Source: Microvelia longipes (Eukaryota; Arthropoda; Insecta; Hemiptera; Veliidae). Taken from it: a stretch of 64,000 bases of DNA. Both the position numbers and the translations under genes were made by a program. How positions within the stretch are numbered: position 1 is the stretch's first letter; every line of letters begins with the position of its first letter. Below are positions 1 to 11,232 of the stretch, one piece after another. The stretch spans positions 45,763,117 to 45,827,116 of the forward strand of contig JACMZG010001908.1 in NCBI GenBank assembly GCA_018340805.1, read 5' to 3'. The notes under the pieces are model-generated. The model worked only from the letters and a program-made list of their open reading frames with translations. It did no database searches and was not told where the DNA came from.

Positions 1-37
1 TGTGCTGTGAGGGAGAATGTGAAGTGTGAGTTAGACT

Positions 38-540
38 CAATTATCCGTCTCAGGTGTTAGACCTGTGTAAGACCTTCTCAGAGGTTTTACTTTACTTAAG
101 TAATCTGTGTATTATGTACAAGAAAATTTATAAAACGCGGGAAAATGTTAGGCTTAATACACAATTTAGCGTGTATTTAGTCATGTCCTACAAACATGAT
201 AAGTTTCATCTTATTAATTCGATTTTTATCATTTGACATATACATATATAGGTTTTTTTTAAATCCTTGGAACTAGAAAAATTAGTTAATTGAGTTAAAA
301 CGTATAGTAGTAAACCCTTTATGTATTAAATAAGTATACTAATTCTCATTTTAATACGTCTAATATTTCTACGGATTTGGTTGGATCTCAAGTGTTAAGC
401 AACATCGAGCAATATCAGTAACTGAATGGGTGACCGCTGGGAATAAATCAATTTTTGTTCTCTGAAGACGAGCATGGCGTAGTGAATCGGATATAGTCAT
501 AAATGCGAGATTCTCCGACCCGGACTTTTTGTAGTAAAAA
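38..540 (+). repeat. Composite 5S-carrying repeat, copy 1 (5' end cut by divergence)
   Basis: Diverged copy of the dispersed repeat that is most complete at 22730-23505. It keeps the order of landmarks: a 'ccgtctcagg' block, 'aaaacgcggg', a 'gataagtttcatct' block, 'aattgagtt', then a 5S-rRNA-like segment at about 394-445 (GTTAAGC...GGGTGACCGCTGGGAATA) and the tail containing 'ctgaagacgagc' and 'gcgtagtgaatc'. The 5S-like segment here is the best preserved in the window and matches the 3' half of eukaryotic 5S rRNA, including the GGGTGACCGC region. Not coding. Confidence 0.7.
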
Positions 541-1031
541 TTGTAGTTCCATATTTTTCATAATTATAATTCCGCTAAAATTTATTCTAAATAAAGTAAG
601 AAGCAAGGAAAGAGTGGTTAAAAAGTCTGTTTTGCTTTGCCTGTCAAATCATGGCCAAAACGTTTAGCATAATCAATTTTAAAAACCCACAGAACTCTCT
701 TGATTTTATTTTATGAACCATAAAAGGTTTTAGGACCCTACGGTAAATATTTTATGAAACTAAAACTCATGCATAGCTCGCCTTTTATAGAAAGTTTTTT
801 TCAACTTCTTACCGCCTTGTTATGAACTTAATTTTCTCCGAACCTTAACTTTTAATTAGTATTTTTAATTTTTTAAGGTGTTTTCGGAAACTAAAACTTG
901 TTACAAACTATGATTTGTAACCAGGATAAAAATCTTAAGTTCTTAGTTCTTTAATTACATCTGTTGAGCTTTTTTAAAAAAAAAAACTATATACCCATTT
1001 AAAAGGGTTTTTCCAAAAAAAAGAGCGACTT
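541..1031. other. AT-rich spacer, nothing recognised
   Basis: No open frame, tRNA-like box or inverted repeat stands out. Only short A and T runs are seen. Confidence 0.5.
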
Positions 1032-1206
1032 TAGTGACACAATATAATTGTGCGAGAGACACCTAGGAAATGTCACAAGCAAAATGCAATGCTACATCTG
1101 GGAACTGTTCCATCATTCGACATTTGTCATCATTGATGGCTCGACATAATGTCATGTCCAACTCTGTTTCGTTACGTCTAACTCATCAGGGCGCCGACAG
1201 AGCCTG
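1032..1206 (+). mobile_element. Fragment of foldback MITE (family B)
   Basis: One arm of the MITE that is complete next door at 1310-1668: it starts with 'tagtgacacaatataattg' and runs through 'ctgttccatcattcgacat' into the loop segment (GGCTCGACATAATG...CGCCGACAGAGCC). The loop lies in the opposite orientation to that of the complete copy, so loop inversion or recombination between hairpin arms has occurred. Confidence 0.65.
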
Positions 1207-1309
1207 AACTCACTCTGACCTTCAATTAATTCCGAAGAATATAATGTGAAGTATTTACCAGAGACGAGCGGTGCTCTCTTACCGCCATCATGCATGGCAA
1301 GCAAAACAA

Positions 1310-1668
1310 ATATCATTTAGCACTACCGAGTTTTGCAAAACATGATTAGTTGACACAATATAATTGTGCGAGAGACACCAAGGAAATGTAACAAGCAAAA
1401 TGCAATGCTACATTTGGGAACTGTTCCATCATTCGACATTCGTCATCATTGGTCAGGCTCTGTCGGCGCCCTAATGAGTTAGACGTAACGAAACAGAGTG
1501 GGACAGGACATTGTGTCGAGCCATCAATGATGACGAATGTCGAATGATGGAACAGTTCCCAGATGTAGCATTGCATTTTGCTTGTTACATTTCCTTGGTG
1601 TCTCTCGCACAATTATATTGTGTCAACTATTCATGTTTTGCAAAACTCGGTAGTGCTAAATGATATTA
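1310..1668. mobile_element. Foldback MITE, family B (complete copy)
   Basis: Long terminal inverted repeats. 'TAGTTGACACAATATAATTG' begins at 1347 and its complement ends at 1629; the arms extend inwards for ~100 bp and outwards through 'ctaccgagttttgcaaaaca', giving an overall palindrome of ~359 bp. The loop contains 'CGGCGCCC'. No coding capacity, so it is non-autonomous and would need a transposase supplied in trans. A second, internally deleted copy lies at 38955-39163. Superfamily not determined. Confidence 0.75.
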
Positions 1669-2384
1669 GCTTTGATTACAATGAAATAAGGAAATAATTG
1701 CTTTACTCAACATAATTCACAACAAAACTTTCGTACTCAAATCATAGAAATTTGTGAAAATCCGCTGATTGCAGAATCATGTCCGGAATCACACAGTGCT
1801 AACAACTTAAAGCTTTTTAGATTATGACTTATTTAAGATTATTTATTAAAATTAGGTTGACCATACTGTAGTAAAAAAGAGTTATTAACTCCCTGTGCGG
1901 CTAGTTAGGCTGTAAAATAAAACTTTACATCCTGATAGACAAGGGTGAAAACCTTGGGTTTATCCTGATTTGAGGTAAAAGAATAAACAATAATGACTTA
2001 TGAAGGAATTAAAGAAATATAAAATTAAGATGAGTCCATTATTTTATAAAACACTTAAAAATGTTATTATTTCCATAATAATAATTAAATAGTACTAAAA
2101 GGTTTTATTTATAAATCCACTCAGTCTCCGTTTCCTACAAATATCTAATTTCATCGTTATGCTGAATCATAGAGGTTTCATCTCATCTCTCTTTAGAAAA
2201 TATAAAATTTTATCATATTACGTAATTTAAATCTCAAGTAAAATTATTAATTATAATACTGTTCTTTATGATAATTATAGGTATCTATTTTTTAAATAAT
2301 TGACAGGAAATATAAAAATAATAAAATGTATTTACTTTTTTAATTATTTTTAAAGTGCTTTGAAACACTTCAAGTAATTATAAT
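1669..2384. other. AT-rich spacer, nothing recognised
   Basis: No supported gene or structured repeat. It holds only A/T runs and short unrelated open frames. Confidence 0.5.
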
Positions 2385-2661
2385 TTTTTCTTCTCCTCAT
2401 TTATACCGTATATTGGAAATGGGTTGTGTTTAAAAAAAACCGAAACCAGAAACTCACCTCAGTCATCCGTTCCAGTTGTTTTAAGATCTCTTGAGTGATT
2501 TTTACAAAGTGTTTTTATGCTAGACAGTGGCCACTTGGTGCATATATCAATTATACAGTCTAGTTATTGTATCTGGAATTTTTTTTTAATGACTTCATTA
2601 ACCGAAGATTTTAACTATGCATAAAACGCGGAGAAATTATATATATATATATATATATATA
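2385..2661 (+). repeat. Composite repeat, 5' portion, ending in (AT)n
   Basis: Diverged 5' part of the composite element ('ctcctcatttataccgta', 'tgtgttt', 'catccgttcca', 'tgagtg', 'tatgctaga'), up to 'aaaacgcgg'. It is cut off by a dinucleotide (AT)n tract at about 2638-2661. Confidence 0.55.
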
Positions 2662-3490
2662 CCCATTTTGTCGGTATGAGAGACCTCTGAAACGGATCCT
2701 AGATCCACTCCTTGGCCTAACTTCCATTGTTTCTACCCACTTCAGAAGCGATTTTTTCTAAAGTAAATTTACATGAAGTATAAAATATTAAGTCTTAAAG
2801 TAACTATAGAGGACAAAACTAAGGAGAATTTTCAAGATAAATATTTGTAGGACAAATTAATGAAAGAACTAGTTTTGGTAGTCTCGTGTTAAAACTGAAA
2901 GATAAATACCAATCTATAAGATTAAAGTAAAACATGAACTTCATTATTACTTGGTAAGAAAAGAAATAGGTTATAATTTAACTTGTATGGAAATTTACCT
3001 ATTTATGGTAAAATGTATTGTACAGTACTAAGGTTTGCAGGCATGCTATGATCTCTGGTAAAGCTGTAATATAAAATTGTGGTTCATAATAATAAATTGT
3101 TTAAGCACAACTCTGCTGTTGACGGAAAGATCATAGTATCTAACCCGACATTTGGAATGCTTTTATCCCCTCTTGGCGTTGGGGCCTGAAGTTAAAGTTT
3201 AAACTTAAAAAAAATTTACCAACACTTTCAGTAAGGCTCAAAAAACATAGAATTAATTATACACATACTTTAAAATTTATTAATACTCATAGCCGTCCGC
3301 AGGATTTTTTCCAGGGGGGTCAAAGCGGCCAAGTTCAGTCATCAATAATGTGTTGCGGGTTTAGTTTTCAGCTCACTTTGACAAAAGTTAGAGATAGAAG
3401 ACCTGCGAACCATAGGATGGGGGATTTGCAAAACTAAATGTTAATGTATTGTCAAAAATTATGTAATATTATATTTATTGGATTAAATAA
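2662..3490. other. AT-rich spacer, nothing recognised
   Basis: No supported feature. A short G run, 'ccaggggggt', occurs at about 3311. Confidence 0.45.
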
Positions 3491-3600
3491 ATATACAAAT
3501 CACTTAGTTCTTTAGCAAGCGAAGTGAGTTCCTTCAAACATATTAAATAAGAATTTTATCAACCTAGCGAGCAAAGCGAGCCTCAATCACTATACTTAAT
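3491..3600 (+). repeat. Two decayed GAGCGAAGCGAGC-type units
   Basis: 'gcaagcgaagtgagttcc' and 'agcgagcaaagcgagcctc' lie about 55 bases apart, separated by AT-rich sequence. They resemble the units of the large satellite at 18770-20305, so this is a small dispersed cluster of the same repeat. Confidence 0.5.
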
Positions 3601-3773
3601 TTTCAATTTCAACAATCTAGCAGTCTTATAATAAACAATCGTTTATTTTTGTTAGATTTTTACAAACAATTTTGTTTTTAATACTTAAAAAATAAATCTA
3701 AGAAAATTTGAGGTGTTCAGGGTGCTTCAAGCTCTTTCTTTCAGCAATTTTATGAGCGATGTAAGCATCTTTT

Positions 3774-3962
3774 CTATGACAGTGACAGTAACACAGACAT
3801 TTACAGCGTCACTGACACTGACTCCTCTGACAATGACAATGACACTGGTAATGACACTGACAGTAGAACTGACACTGACACTCACAGTGGAAGAGACACT
3901 AACACTGACAATGACAGGGTCACTGTCAGTGTCACTGTCAGTGCCATTGTCAGTGACACTGT
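3774..3962 (+). repeat. Minisatellite of TGACAC/TGACAG hexamers
   Basis: About 190 bases of imperfect 6-bp repeats (tgacac, tgacag, tgtcag). The strand bias flips near the end ('gtcactgtcagtgtcactgtcagtg'), so the last part can fold back on the first. An apparent Thr/Leu/Val-rich open frame across it is only the repeat read in one frame. Confidence 0.8.
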
Positions 3963-4974
3963 AAATTATTTTAATGGTTTACAATGATAATTTTTTATTG
4001 AATATGGTGAAAAATCAAAGTGTAAAAAAAACAACCCAAATATTTATACTTTTTCAATAGTTTTGTCTTGATCCATATAAAGACAAAAGTCGTTTACTTT
4101 TATTTTTTATTTGCACTCATTGGTGAAATTTGATTTAATTTAATGGAGACGTTCGTTCTAAAATGGCATGATGATGAACGACGCAAACCGCAGTTTGATA
4201 AATCCAATAGTAAGGAACATAATTTGAGGTTGACATAAGGTATTCTATGTACAACCTGTCATCAAATTTTCAGTTCACTAGTTTCTTATTTTATCCCGGA
4301 TATTTTTAAATCAAACGCAAAACAAAAAATAAATAAATTATTTTAAGTACCGACTTAGTTTTCTCTCTTGTTTTGATTTCTTTTCAGGAAATTCAATTCG
4401 ATTTCAATCAGATTAAATTTTCTCTTTTTGATTAAGAAACTGTAGTGGAACACTTTAATTTCTTATTTTTATTACACCTTAAGCCGATTTTCAATTGGAA
4501 TCCATTGAAGTTGAAAAGTAAAATCTTTGCTAGAGGTTTTCCTGCTAGGGATGAAAATCCCAAGTAAACAGTTGGAGCTACGGATTTGATAAATCCTCTC
4601 CAGTGTCTAGTTCCTCTATGTAACTCTCTTCAAACCTGAAATCCTTCTTTTCGTGGTTTTTATAGTCTTTTAGACTTAACTTTTTTCCTTAAGCATAACT
4701 TTTTGGGTTATACATTTTCAATCTATCTGTGATTTATCCTTGGACTATTTCCCTCATCAAGTTTTATTAATAATAAAAACGATTGAAATATAAAATAAAT
4801 CAATTACTTCGAAACTATGAAAATAGTATTCAACTAATTTTCGTGGTCATGCATGCGTGTGAGAAAGACATATTTTTTAAAAATAATGCACAGGGGTACA
4901 TAGAAACTTTATCTAAACATCTCAGTTTCGTTATTCTCATGTTATCTTCTTTGAAAAAGAGGTCATAGACAGAA
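3963..4974. other. AT-rich spacer, nothing recognised
   Basis: No supported gene. Short open frames here are no longer than expected by chance. Confidence 0.45.
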
Positions 4975-5080
4975 TGCAAGCCACGAGTGTGGTCACCATT
5001 CATCTCTGACCTCGAATGTGGTCAATATGCATCCCACGAATGTGGTTACTCTGCAAGCCAATAGTGAGGACACTCTGGAC
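4975..5080 (+). repeat. 24-bp minisatellite, left block
   Basis: Four imperfect units close to 'GCCACGAATGTGGTTAC' followed by 'tatgcat'. The same units resume at 6162-6227, on the other side of the LINE remnant. The LINE therefore appears to have landed inside an existing array. Confidence 0.6.
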
Positions 5081-5149
5081 AATCCCGTCAATTGATCCAG
5101 GTCAGAATAATCCTTTGTATATTTTTGACCAGTGATTCATTGGTAGAGT

Positions 5150-6160
5150 CAAACTTAGTGAGAGTGCTGCAACCAAAATTGGAGAACCTTTAAAAGGCAA
5201 GGGCTTAACATCTCAGACGTATATGAGAGGCAGTTTCGGTTTCCGATTCACAAAGCCTACACACTGGGTTACCTTTAAAGATACCAATGGTATGGAGATG
5301 TTTTTGGAGGTGACAGTGACCAGTCAGTAGTCCAGTTACTGTTCTAAGGTCCCTTCTGCTTAGACTGAGGAAGTCCTCATTTACTTTGGCACTGGGCCCT
5401 TTTAACATAAGTTTACTGTGCTTCATGCCAGAGGATTTATTCCAGTGGTGCAGATGATTGGTTAAGAGCCAATCATTAATTACACCTTTGGCTATAGTTT
5501 TTGGTATGGCTACTATGGGTTCAGGGCCCACAGGAGTGATCTCAGACTCCTTTTTTGCAAGAATGTCAGCTTGCTCATTACCTTCATTTCCCTTATGGCA
5601 CCCATCTGATTGCTACATCACTGTTGAGTGACATGGTCAGAGGGTTTTGTAAGCACTCCCAGACAAGCTAAGAGTTGACATTGTATGAACCAAGAGCTTT
5701 AATGGTAGGTTGGCTCTCAGTAAAATATTTATAGAAGTCTGATTAGGATTATTTTTAATATTTTATATTAGGCAGGCATTAATAGCAAATATTTCTCCCT
5801 GAAACACTCCATGCTTCACGCATGCTCTTCTAAAGGAAATGAGGTTTTGAGATTAGCATGAGCATCATATATGCCACTCCCAGAGCCACAGTCCATCTTA
5901 GATCCATCTGTATACCTTAAAGTGTCACCAGAGGATTGAGGTGGTTCCCCATTGAAACTATTAAAACTGAGTGTGAAAGTTTTTTATAGGATTAGTGGGT
6001 AGTCATGTAATCATAGTTCATAGATAATATGGGACTCTGAATTACATTCACTATTTTGGATAGAACGCTTATGGTAGGGATCTTCCATTTCCCAGTGTTC
6101 TGTAGTATGTATGCTGCCAACCTAGCCTCACTCCTTATAACAAGCTCAGCATGACATCTA
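5150..6160 (-). pseudogene. Non-LTR retrotransposon ORF2 remnant (RNase H and C-terminal zinc motif)
   Basis: Read on the minus strand from about 6160 down. It starts with a segment typical of LINE ORF2 between the RT and RNase H (ELVIRSEARLAAY, LQNTGKWK). A ribonuclease H domain follows: YTDGSKMDCGSGSG near 5890, GEIFAINACL near 5785, TESQPTIKALGS near 5715, then WVP, GNEGNEQADILAKKG near 5570. The last piece is ITPVGPEPIVAIPK, LTGHCHLQKHLHTIG and a CCHC-like end (CRLCESETETASH) near 5240. Stops and frameshifts break the frame in several places, so it is dead. The second catalytic region reads TES where TDS is usual. RNase H plus the C-terminal cysteine motif fits the I/Jockey/R1-like clades; the exact clade is uncertain. 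The RT itself is absent (5' truncated). Confidence 0.85.
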
Positions 6161-6161
6161 G

Positions 6162-6227
6162 AGCCAAGAGTGTGGACACTACGCATCCTATAAATGTGGT
6201 TACTATGCATGCCACTAGTATCATATA
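6162..6227 (+). repeat. 24-bp minisatellite, right block
   Basis: Two and a half units ('agccaagagtgtggacac', 'ataaatgtggttactatgc') continue the array seen at 4975-5080 after the LINE remnant. Confidence 0.55.
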
Positions 6228-6929
6228 ACCAAAGAGAACATAACCTCCGACCATATGGCTAACTTTTTCATATATTTCTTTTTAATATAATGTGCAAGAT
6301 TGTGTGTGTATTAACTAGGAAATTGGATGATTCAGTTGTAATTCAAGTTTCGTTTTTAAGAAGAAACACAATACATTTCCTATTTACCTAAATTAAAATG
6401 AGGAAAGTTTAAATGAGGGACGTTCTCTAAGGTTTAAATGAGGAGAAACACAGTGACACAGTGTCAAATGATTAAGAAGTATAAAATATATTAAGCATAC
6501 CAACAATTTGTTATTAGTTGTTCAATATTAACTTTAGCTTTACATTCAAAAAACTAGATTATGAAATTGAAACTTATATTAATTCAATTGGTAAATACTC
6601 AAGTGAAATAAAAGCTTAATCGTGTACCTCATAAATGTATGCTAACTTCGCATTGATATTATTTCATCGCTTTGGTAGCTAAGCGATAGCATTGTGCAAG
6701 AAGTCACCGGTTAGAACATTAATTCAAAATAAGTTTAAAGAAAATAGAGCGGTTTGTATGCTAATATCTCTACTCCTAAGTTTCGTTTATTCAAATAAAA
6801 TAAAAACTTTTTCTCATTGAATTGATTTTGTGAAATGTATTGCTTAAATGACAGGGGAAATATATCATAAGGAAACAACGCTCTTTTTATTTCTATCTCT
6901 TCTCTTTTAGTTGAACATGACACAGGGAT
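6228..6929. other. AT-rich spacer, nothing recognised
   Basis: No supported feature. Confidence 0.45.
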
Positions 6930-7420
6930 ACAAAACAGGTATGGTGGTACCTCGAAACATTTTTACACTTTATTGATTCGCTACGGACATCTTCATCACT
7001 TAGGACTCGCTTCTCCCCTCTTTGGACTCGCTTCTCCCCTCTTCAGAATCTGAAATACTCCTGATTCTTACTGACAATTAAACAGACAATAACCGTAGAT
7101 ATACCAGCCGTATTTAAGTATGATTTTTACACTTATGAATTTCAACTTAATTTGACGGTTTTCCGATTTTAAACGATTTCTCAAAAACGTTTGCAAGTCA
7201 TTTGATAAAAATTGAACTAATTCTAATAAGGAGATGGAACGTGGCATATGTCTTGGTCTTATGTCTTAGTATACTCGCATGCTAAATTTTAAATGGTTTT
7301 TTTTTTTCGATTTTCATGAATGTCGAAATTTGTGCAGAGTAATAGACAATGACATAATAAATTATTTTCCAGGTAGCAAAATTAATACTAAAGATTCATT
7401 TACATGTTACATATATATCG
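6930..7420 (-). repeat. Composite repeat, minus-strand copy
   Basis: Starts with the tail signature 'gtatggtggtacctcga', followed by 'gattcgctacgg', and continues to 'aattgaactaattctaat' and 'gagatggaac', the same order as the near-complete minus copy at 46885-47660. The 5S-like segment is lost. A 19-bp block, 'ggactcgcttctcccctct', is tandemly duplicated around 7003-7040. Confidence 0.6.
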
Positions 7421-7576
7421 ATAAATTGAATTTTATGCATAATAACTAAAACGGTTGGTCAAAAAAATAATTATTATAAATTATTTTAGCATTATGCATA
7501 ATACTTGACCATATTTGGTTAGATACTAACCATGATATATAAACATTAACCAATAATTTATCACTTTGGCTGTTAT

Positions 7577-7587
7577 ATGTATATATA

Positions 7588-7647
<60 letters not shown>
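7577..7647. repeat. (AT)n microsatellite
   Basis: About 70 bases of uninterrupted TA dinucleotides apart from one phase slip. Confidence 0.95.
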
Positions 7648-7650
<3 letters not shown>

Positions 7651-7656
7651 GTGTGT

Positions 7657-7740
7657 ATTACAGTCATCCTATGACACTGAGTGAATTTTTTGCATAAATA
7701 TTCATAAATTGTCAGAGCTGCATAGTTTTTTTTTTCTGCA
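7657..7740 (+). repeat. Direct repeat, left copy
   Basis: About 84 bases beginning 'attacagtcatcctatgac' and ending 'agctgcatagtttttt'. It recurs at 8149-8232 with roughly one difference in seven bases. The pair brackets a CA/TA microsatellite and the palindromic MITE. Confidence 0.7.
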
Positions 7741-7817
7741 GAAAGGAATATGTTTAGCAGTGATTAATCCGCTTGAAAAGAGAGCGTGTTTACAAGACGC
7801 TGAGTATCTAGAAATAC

Positions 7818-7822
7818 ATACA

Positions 7823-7853
<31 letters not shown>

Positions 7854-7897
7854 CCACAACACACACACATATATATATATATATTTATATATATATA
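7818..7897. repeat. (CA)n and (TA)n compound microsatellite
   Basis: CA dinucleotides at about 7818-7869 followed by TA dinucleotides to 7897. The TA tract is the insertion site of the MITE. Confidence 0.9.
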
Positions 7898-8143
7898 CAG
7901 GGTGGTCCAGCTAAGAAGGACAAGACCTTTTTCGGAAACTATTACAGCTAGAAGGATGCAGTTTTCGGTGTTGGATTCAATGTAATAGTGAGCAGACGAG
8001 AAAAATCCGTTTTCGGGCGCGCCCAAAAACGGATTTTTCTCGTCTGCTCACTATTACATTGAATCCAACACCGAAAACCGCATCCTTCTAGCTGTAATAG
8101 TTTCCGAGAAAAAGGTCTTGTCCTTCTTAGCTGGACCACCCTG
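7898..8143. mobile_element. Palindromic Tc1/mariner-type MITE
   Basis: 246 bases that are almost one perfect hairpin. The terminus CAGGGTGGTCCAGCTAAGAA is mirrored at the other end, with the dyad centre near 8020 (GGGCGCGCCC). Arms differ at only a few positions, so the copy is young or maintained. Both ends abut TA, the target duplication of the Tc1/mariner superfamily. No coding capacity. An end of the same type ('ggaccaccctgta') remains at 52388-52400. Confidence 0.9.
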
Positions 8144-8148
8144 TATAT

Positions 8149-8232
8149 ATTACAGTCATCCTATGGCACTGAATGTATTTTTTGGATATAATATTCGTTA
8201 ATTGTCAGAGCTGCATAGTTTTTGTTTTCTGC
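8149..8232 (+). repeat. Direct repeat, right copy
   Basis: Partner of 7657-7740. It starts directly after the TA flank of the MITE. Confidence 0.7.
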
Positions 8233-9339
8233 TCAAACGAAAAGGTTTATTTTTATTCCCTTAACAAAGATGAAGAAACAGCGGAGTGTTGCTTATTCCT
8301 GAGGTCATGGTATGCCCTCATTCTAGATCATAATGGTCCAGGAAATGGCAACGCCAATCTTGCCATGGTAACTAAAATATGTCTCCCTCTTTAATCCATT
8401 GAGTATATTTCACGAGAAAGCATACAAGTTTACATTATTTAAAAGAGAAACATTTTCCATTACAATTTGTATTTTGTTGATATTCAAATCACACGATGTT
8501 GAAATTTGATAGTTTTACCTTCATATTTGGGATCAATTTTTGATTAAAAAGAATTTCATATTTACAGGGAGTTTCATTTTCAAAACAGGAGGTAAATTTG
8601 ACGAGGTGTGAAAACTGTTTTATTATGCACTGTTGATTGATTTCGAAACTCTATATATTTCTGGTAAAATATTTCTATGAGTTGATAAGAGAATATGTAA
8701 ATTTTTCTAGAGTGTATTCTTCAAGGTTTTGAAAACTCGAAGAGCCAAACGATGCTCCTCCGTGTTTTGGAATTTCCCAAGTTGACAAATCCATTCATAT
8801 GCAAGAATTTTCTTGACAAAGTTTTACAACGTGACAAAGTTGAAGTCGAGTGTCAAATCAACGTATGAATTATTTACGTTAGTTTAAACTCAACTAAATA
8901 TGAGCCATAGTTATATGGTTGTGAAACTCTAAAAGACGGATAAATTATTTATAATTTAGCGTGAACATGAAGTTTTGTATTCATTAATTTTGACAAATAA
9001 CGGAGTTTTGAGTTTTCGTGATCGTCTCGTACTTTATGTACCGGGGGGAGCTTATTAAATGCAACTTACATGGAATCCATAAATATAAAAAGACACATGG
9101 TTCTTGGTATTAGAAAATGGTTTCCTTGCATCGCATGTCGTCTTTTGCATGATCATAACTGAAACTAATGTAACAATTTAGTTAATAGTAACGAAATGTA
9201 GAGATTTCGTCAGCACTTTTCCTAACATAAATCAGAGCGTAGCATAATATTAGTTGTTTTAAATTCAGATTCAATTCTAAGAAATTTCACCTTACTCCAG
9301 CAATTATTTACCAGACTATTAGTAAACCAAGAAACGAAT
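8233..9339. other. AT-rich spacer, nothing recognised
   Basis: Over 1 kb without a supported gene, inverted repeat or tandem array. Confidence 0.45.
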
Positions 9340-9640
9340 TTTTACTTCTTTTTACATACTACCATATGCATATAGAAAAAGTATTATATAATAAACTGCG
9401 TAGGCTTCCGCGGTTATTGTCATGAAGATTTAGGTCTTCCGGTGGTGATTGTATGTGTGTGAGTGTTATCATTGTAGTTTCCAGTGTATTTATGCTAGAG
9501 AGTTAAAACTTAGTACAAAAATGAATTTAGTTGTGCTATCCCGAAAATATTTTATTTCGGCAATAATCCTCGAAAACGAATCAAAATTTGTAAAACGTTT
9601 GAACATTTTTTAATCAGTTCAATTTTAGAACGCATGTAGT
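9340..9640 (+). repeat. Composite repeat interrupted by a Penelope-like hairpin end
   Basis: Begins like the composite 5' end ('acatactaccatatgcata', 'gaaaaagtatt'). At about 9391-9447 it is interrupted by 'aaactgcgtaggcttccgcg' and 'gatttaggtcttccggtgg', which belong to the hairpin element at 40906-41229. It then resumes the composite ('tgtgtgtgagtgttatcat', 'tatgctagagagtt', 'tagttgtgctatcc'). Confidence 0.65.
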
Positions 9641-10087
9641 CTACATAACAACAAATTTGTTAAGTTTGTTGTTTTTCTTTTTTTTTTTTCATTTCATTAT
9701 CAGGATTAGCGCAATATTTGACAAATGACATGTTTTAAATTTTCGGTGATTAAATTATCTAATGACCTTAAAATTTGTTAAAAAAAAGTATTAAAAATGA
9801 TTAATAGCTTGTAAAATATTCTGGTACGCAGGTCTGACAGCCGGGCGCATCTTTATTGAAATGCACAGTATCTGATTAATTTTTTATGGAATCACATTTA
9901 TGTATCTTATAGATTATAAAAATAAGAAAAAACTGTCTTGAGACTTTTGAAATAGGTTCTGTACAGCATTTTTTGCTCGTATTTTAAACAGTTTTTATAT
10001 TAATCTTTGATAAGTTTTGGCGCATTTCCTTTTAAAAAGACCTCTACTTCATTTGCTAATTTTCTTTTAATATTAACAAACCACGAG
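9641..10087. other. AT-rich spacer, nothing recognised
   Basis: No supported feature. Confidence 0.45.
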
Positions 10088-10090
10088 GGA

Positions 10091-10330
10091 GTTCCGGTGG
10101 TGTAATGGTAAGCATGTGCACCTGCCACCCAGACAGTCCGGGTTCGATCCCGGTCGGGGCCTCTATGATTTTTATATGAGGGATGGAAATATTTTTACGT
10201 GCCGTCCTTCAAGAGGAACGTTAAGCCGGTAGTTCTGGGCCCGTGCGATGTCAAGTACTCGTAAATCCTACATTAACCTGGGTTTGGCAATATTTAGACC
10301 TCAATAGTTACTTATATAAAATATATATTT
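10091..10330 (+). mobile_element. tRNA-derived SINE (Gly-like head)
   Basis: The head (10091-10160) has tRNA form: acceptor halves GTTCCGG and TCGGGGC can pair, there is an A-box-like TGGTGTAATGG at 10098-10108 and a perfect B box GGTTCGATCC at 10141-10150, and the loop contains TGCCA as in tRNA-Gly(GCC). The anticodon stem does not pair, so it is not a working tRNA. It runs into a body containing 'acgttaagccgg', a sequence type common behind tRNA heads in animal SINEs. RNA polymerase III would transcribe such an element. Its 3' end is placed roughly. Confidence 0.7.
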
Positions 10331-11205
10331 TTTTCTGCCCTATGGTTTCAAGATAAGGAAAGTTTAGTCTGGCAGTAGGGCACGTGTTGTTTCTAGTAAA
10401 ATCTATAACCTTATAGTATAGTCACGGCTCTTTAGAGGATTAGACACAAAATTCCTGCACTAGGATTCATAAGGGTCAAGTGCAGGCATTTAACACTATG
10501 TTCTATCAAAGGGAGATAGAACACTATGTTCTATGTTGGCAAAAAGGGCCCAACAACATGGCCTACTAGCTATGTTATCTCCCCTTTTCCTAATATCACT
10601 ATCACTAAAAAGGAAAATTAGGTAACAAGATGTATTAGTGATAAGAGTATGAAGCAGAAACTATATTCTTTAACAAAATGTATTTTTTCTATTCATATAA
10701 TAAGATTTTTTCTATTCATTTTTAATTTAATTTATTGCAATTATAATTAATTAATAATTTAATCTAAAAAGAAGTAATAACTTTTTTGAAATTACAGAGA
10801 ATACATTTTGCAGTTATTTCAATTTTTAATTCGTGTTCCCTCCCACTCATATTTGAAATTAAAACTGGAAAAAAATGAGACAAGAATAATTTCAACATAA
10901 AGCAGCAGAAAAATTAAAATAGAAGTAAAGGCTTGAATGCTGCTTTATACATATTCAAACTTTTTTAAAGCTCGCTAAATTTTGTACTGGAGGTGTTCTC
11001 CCATACAAGAGACGGGTTTTCAAGTCATACATATGCAACATGGATAATAAGCCATACCTTGAATTCTTTAACATATCCTAAAAATTCGTTTATAGAACCT
11101 CTCCGGTTGTGAATGGAGTTTGGAATTATAAAATGTTAAGTTGGCTCATTGCTTCACGTTCTCACTTAATAAGGAAAAGTAATGCTGCTGAGAATACGTA
11201 GCATT
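10331..11205. other. AT-rich spacer with short hairpins
   Basis: Small inverted motifs around 10505-10600 ('gggagataga' and 'gttatctcccc'). Otherwise nothing recognised. Confidence 0.4.
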
Positions 11206-11232
11206 ACTCGTACACGTAGCACGTGTACGAGT
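11206..11232. repeat. Perfect 12-bp-stem palindrome
   Basis: ACTCGTACACGT, the 3-base loop AGC, then ACGTGTACGAGT. An isolated perfect hairpin with no obvious owner. Confidence 0.8.

Noticed and set aside
394..445. A 5S rRNA gene
   Set aside because: Only the 3' half is present, and it sits inside a dispersed repeat, so it is a derived segment.
3713..3964. 83-codon Thr/Leu/Val-rich frame
   Set aside because: It is the TGACAC hexamer repeat translated; such a frame is an artefact of composition.
10091..10160. A functional tRNA-Gly gene
   Set aside because: The anticodon stem does not pair and the sequence continues into a SINE body.
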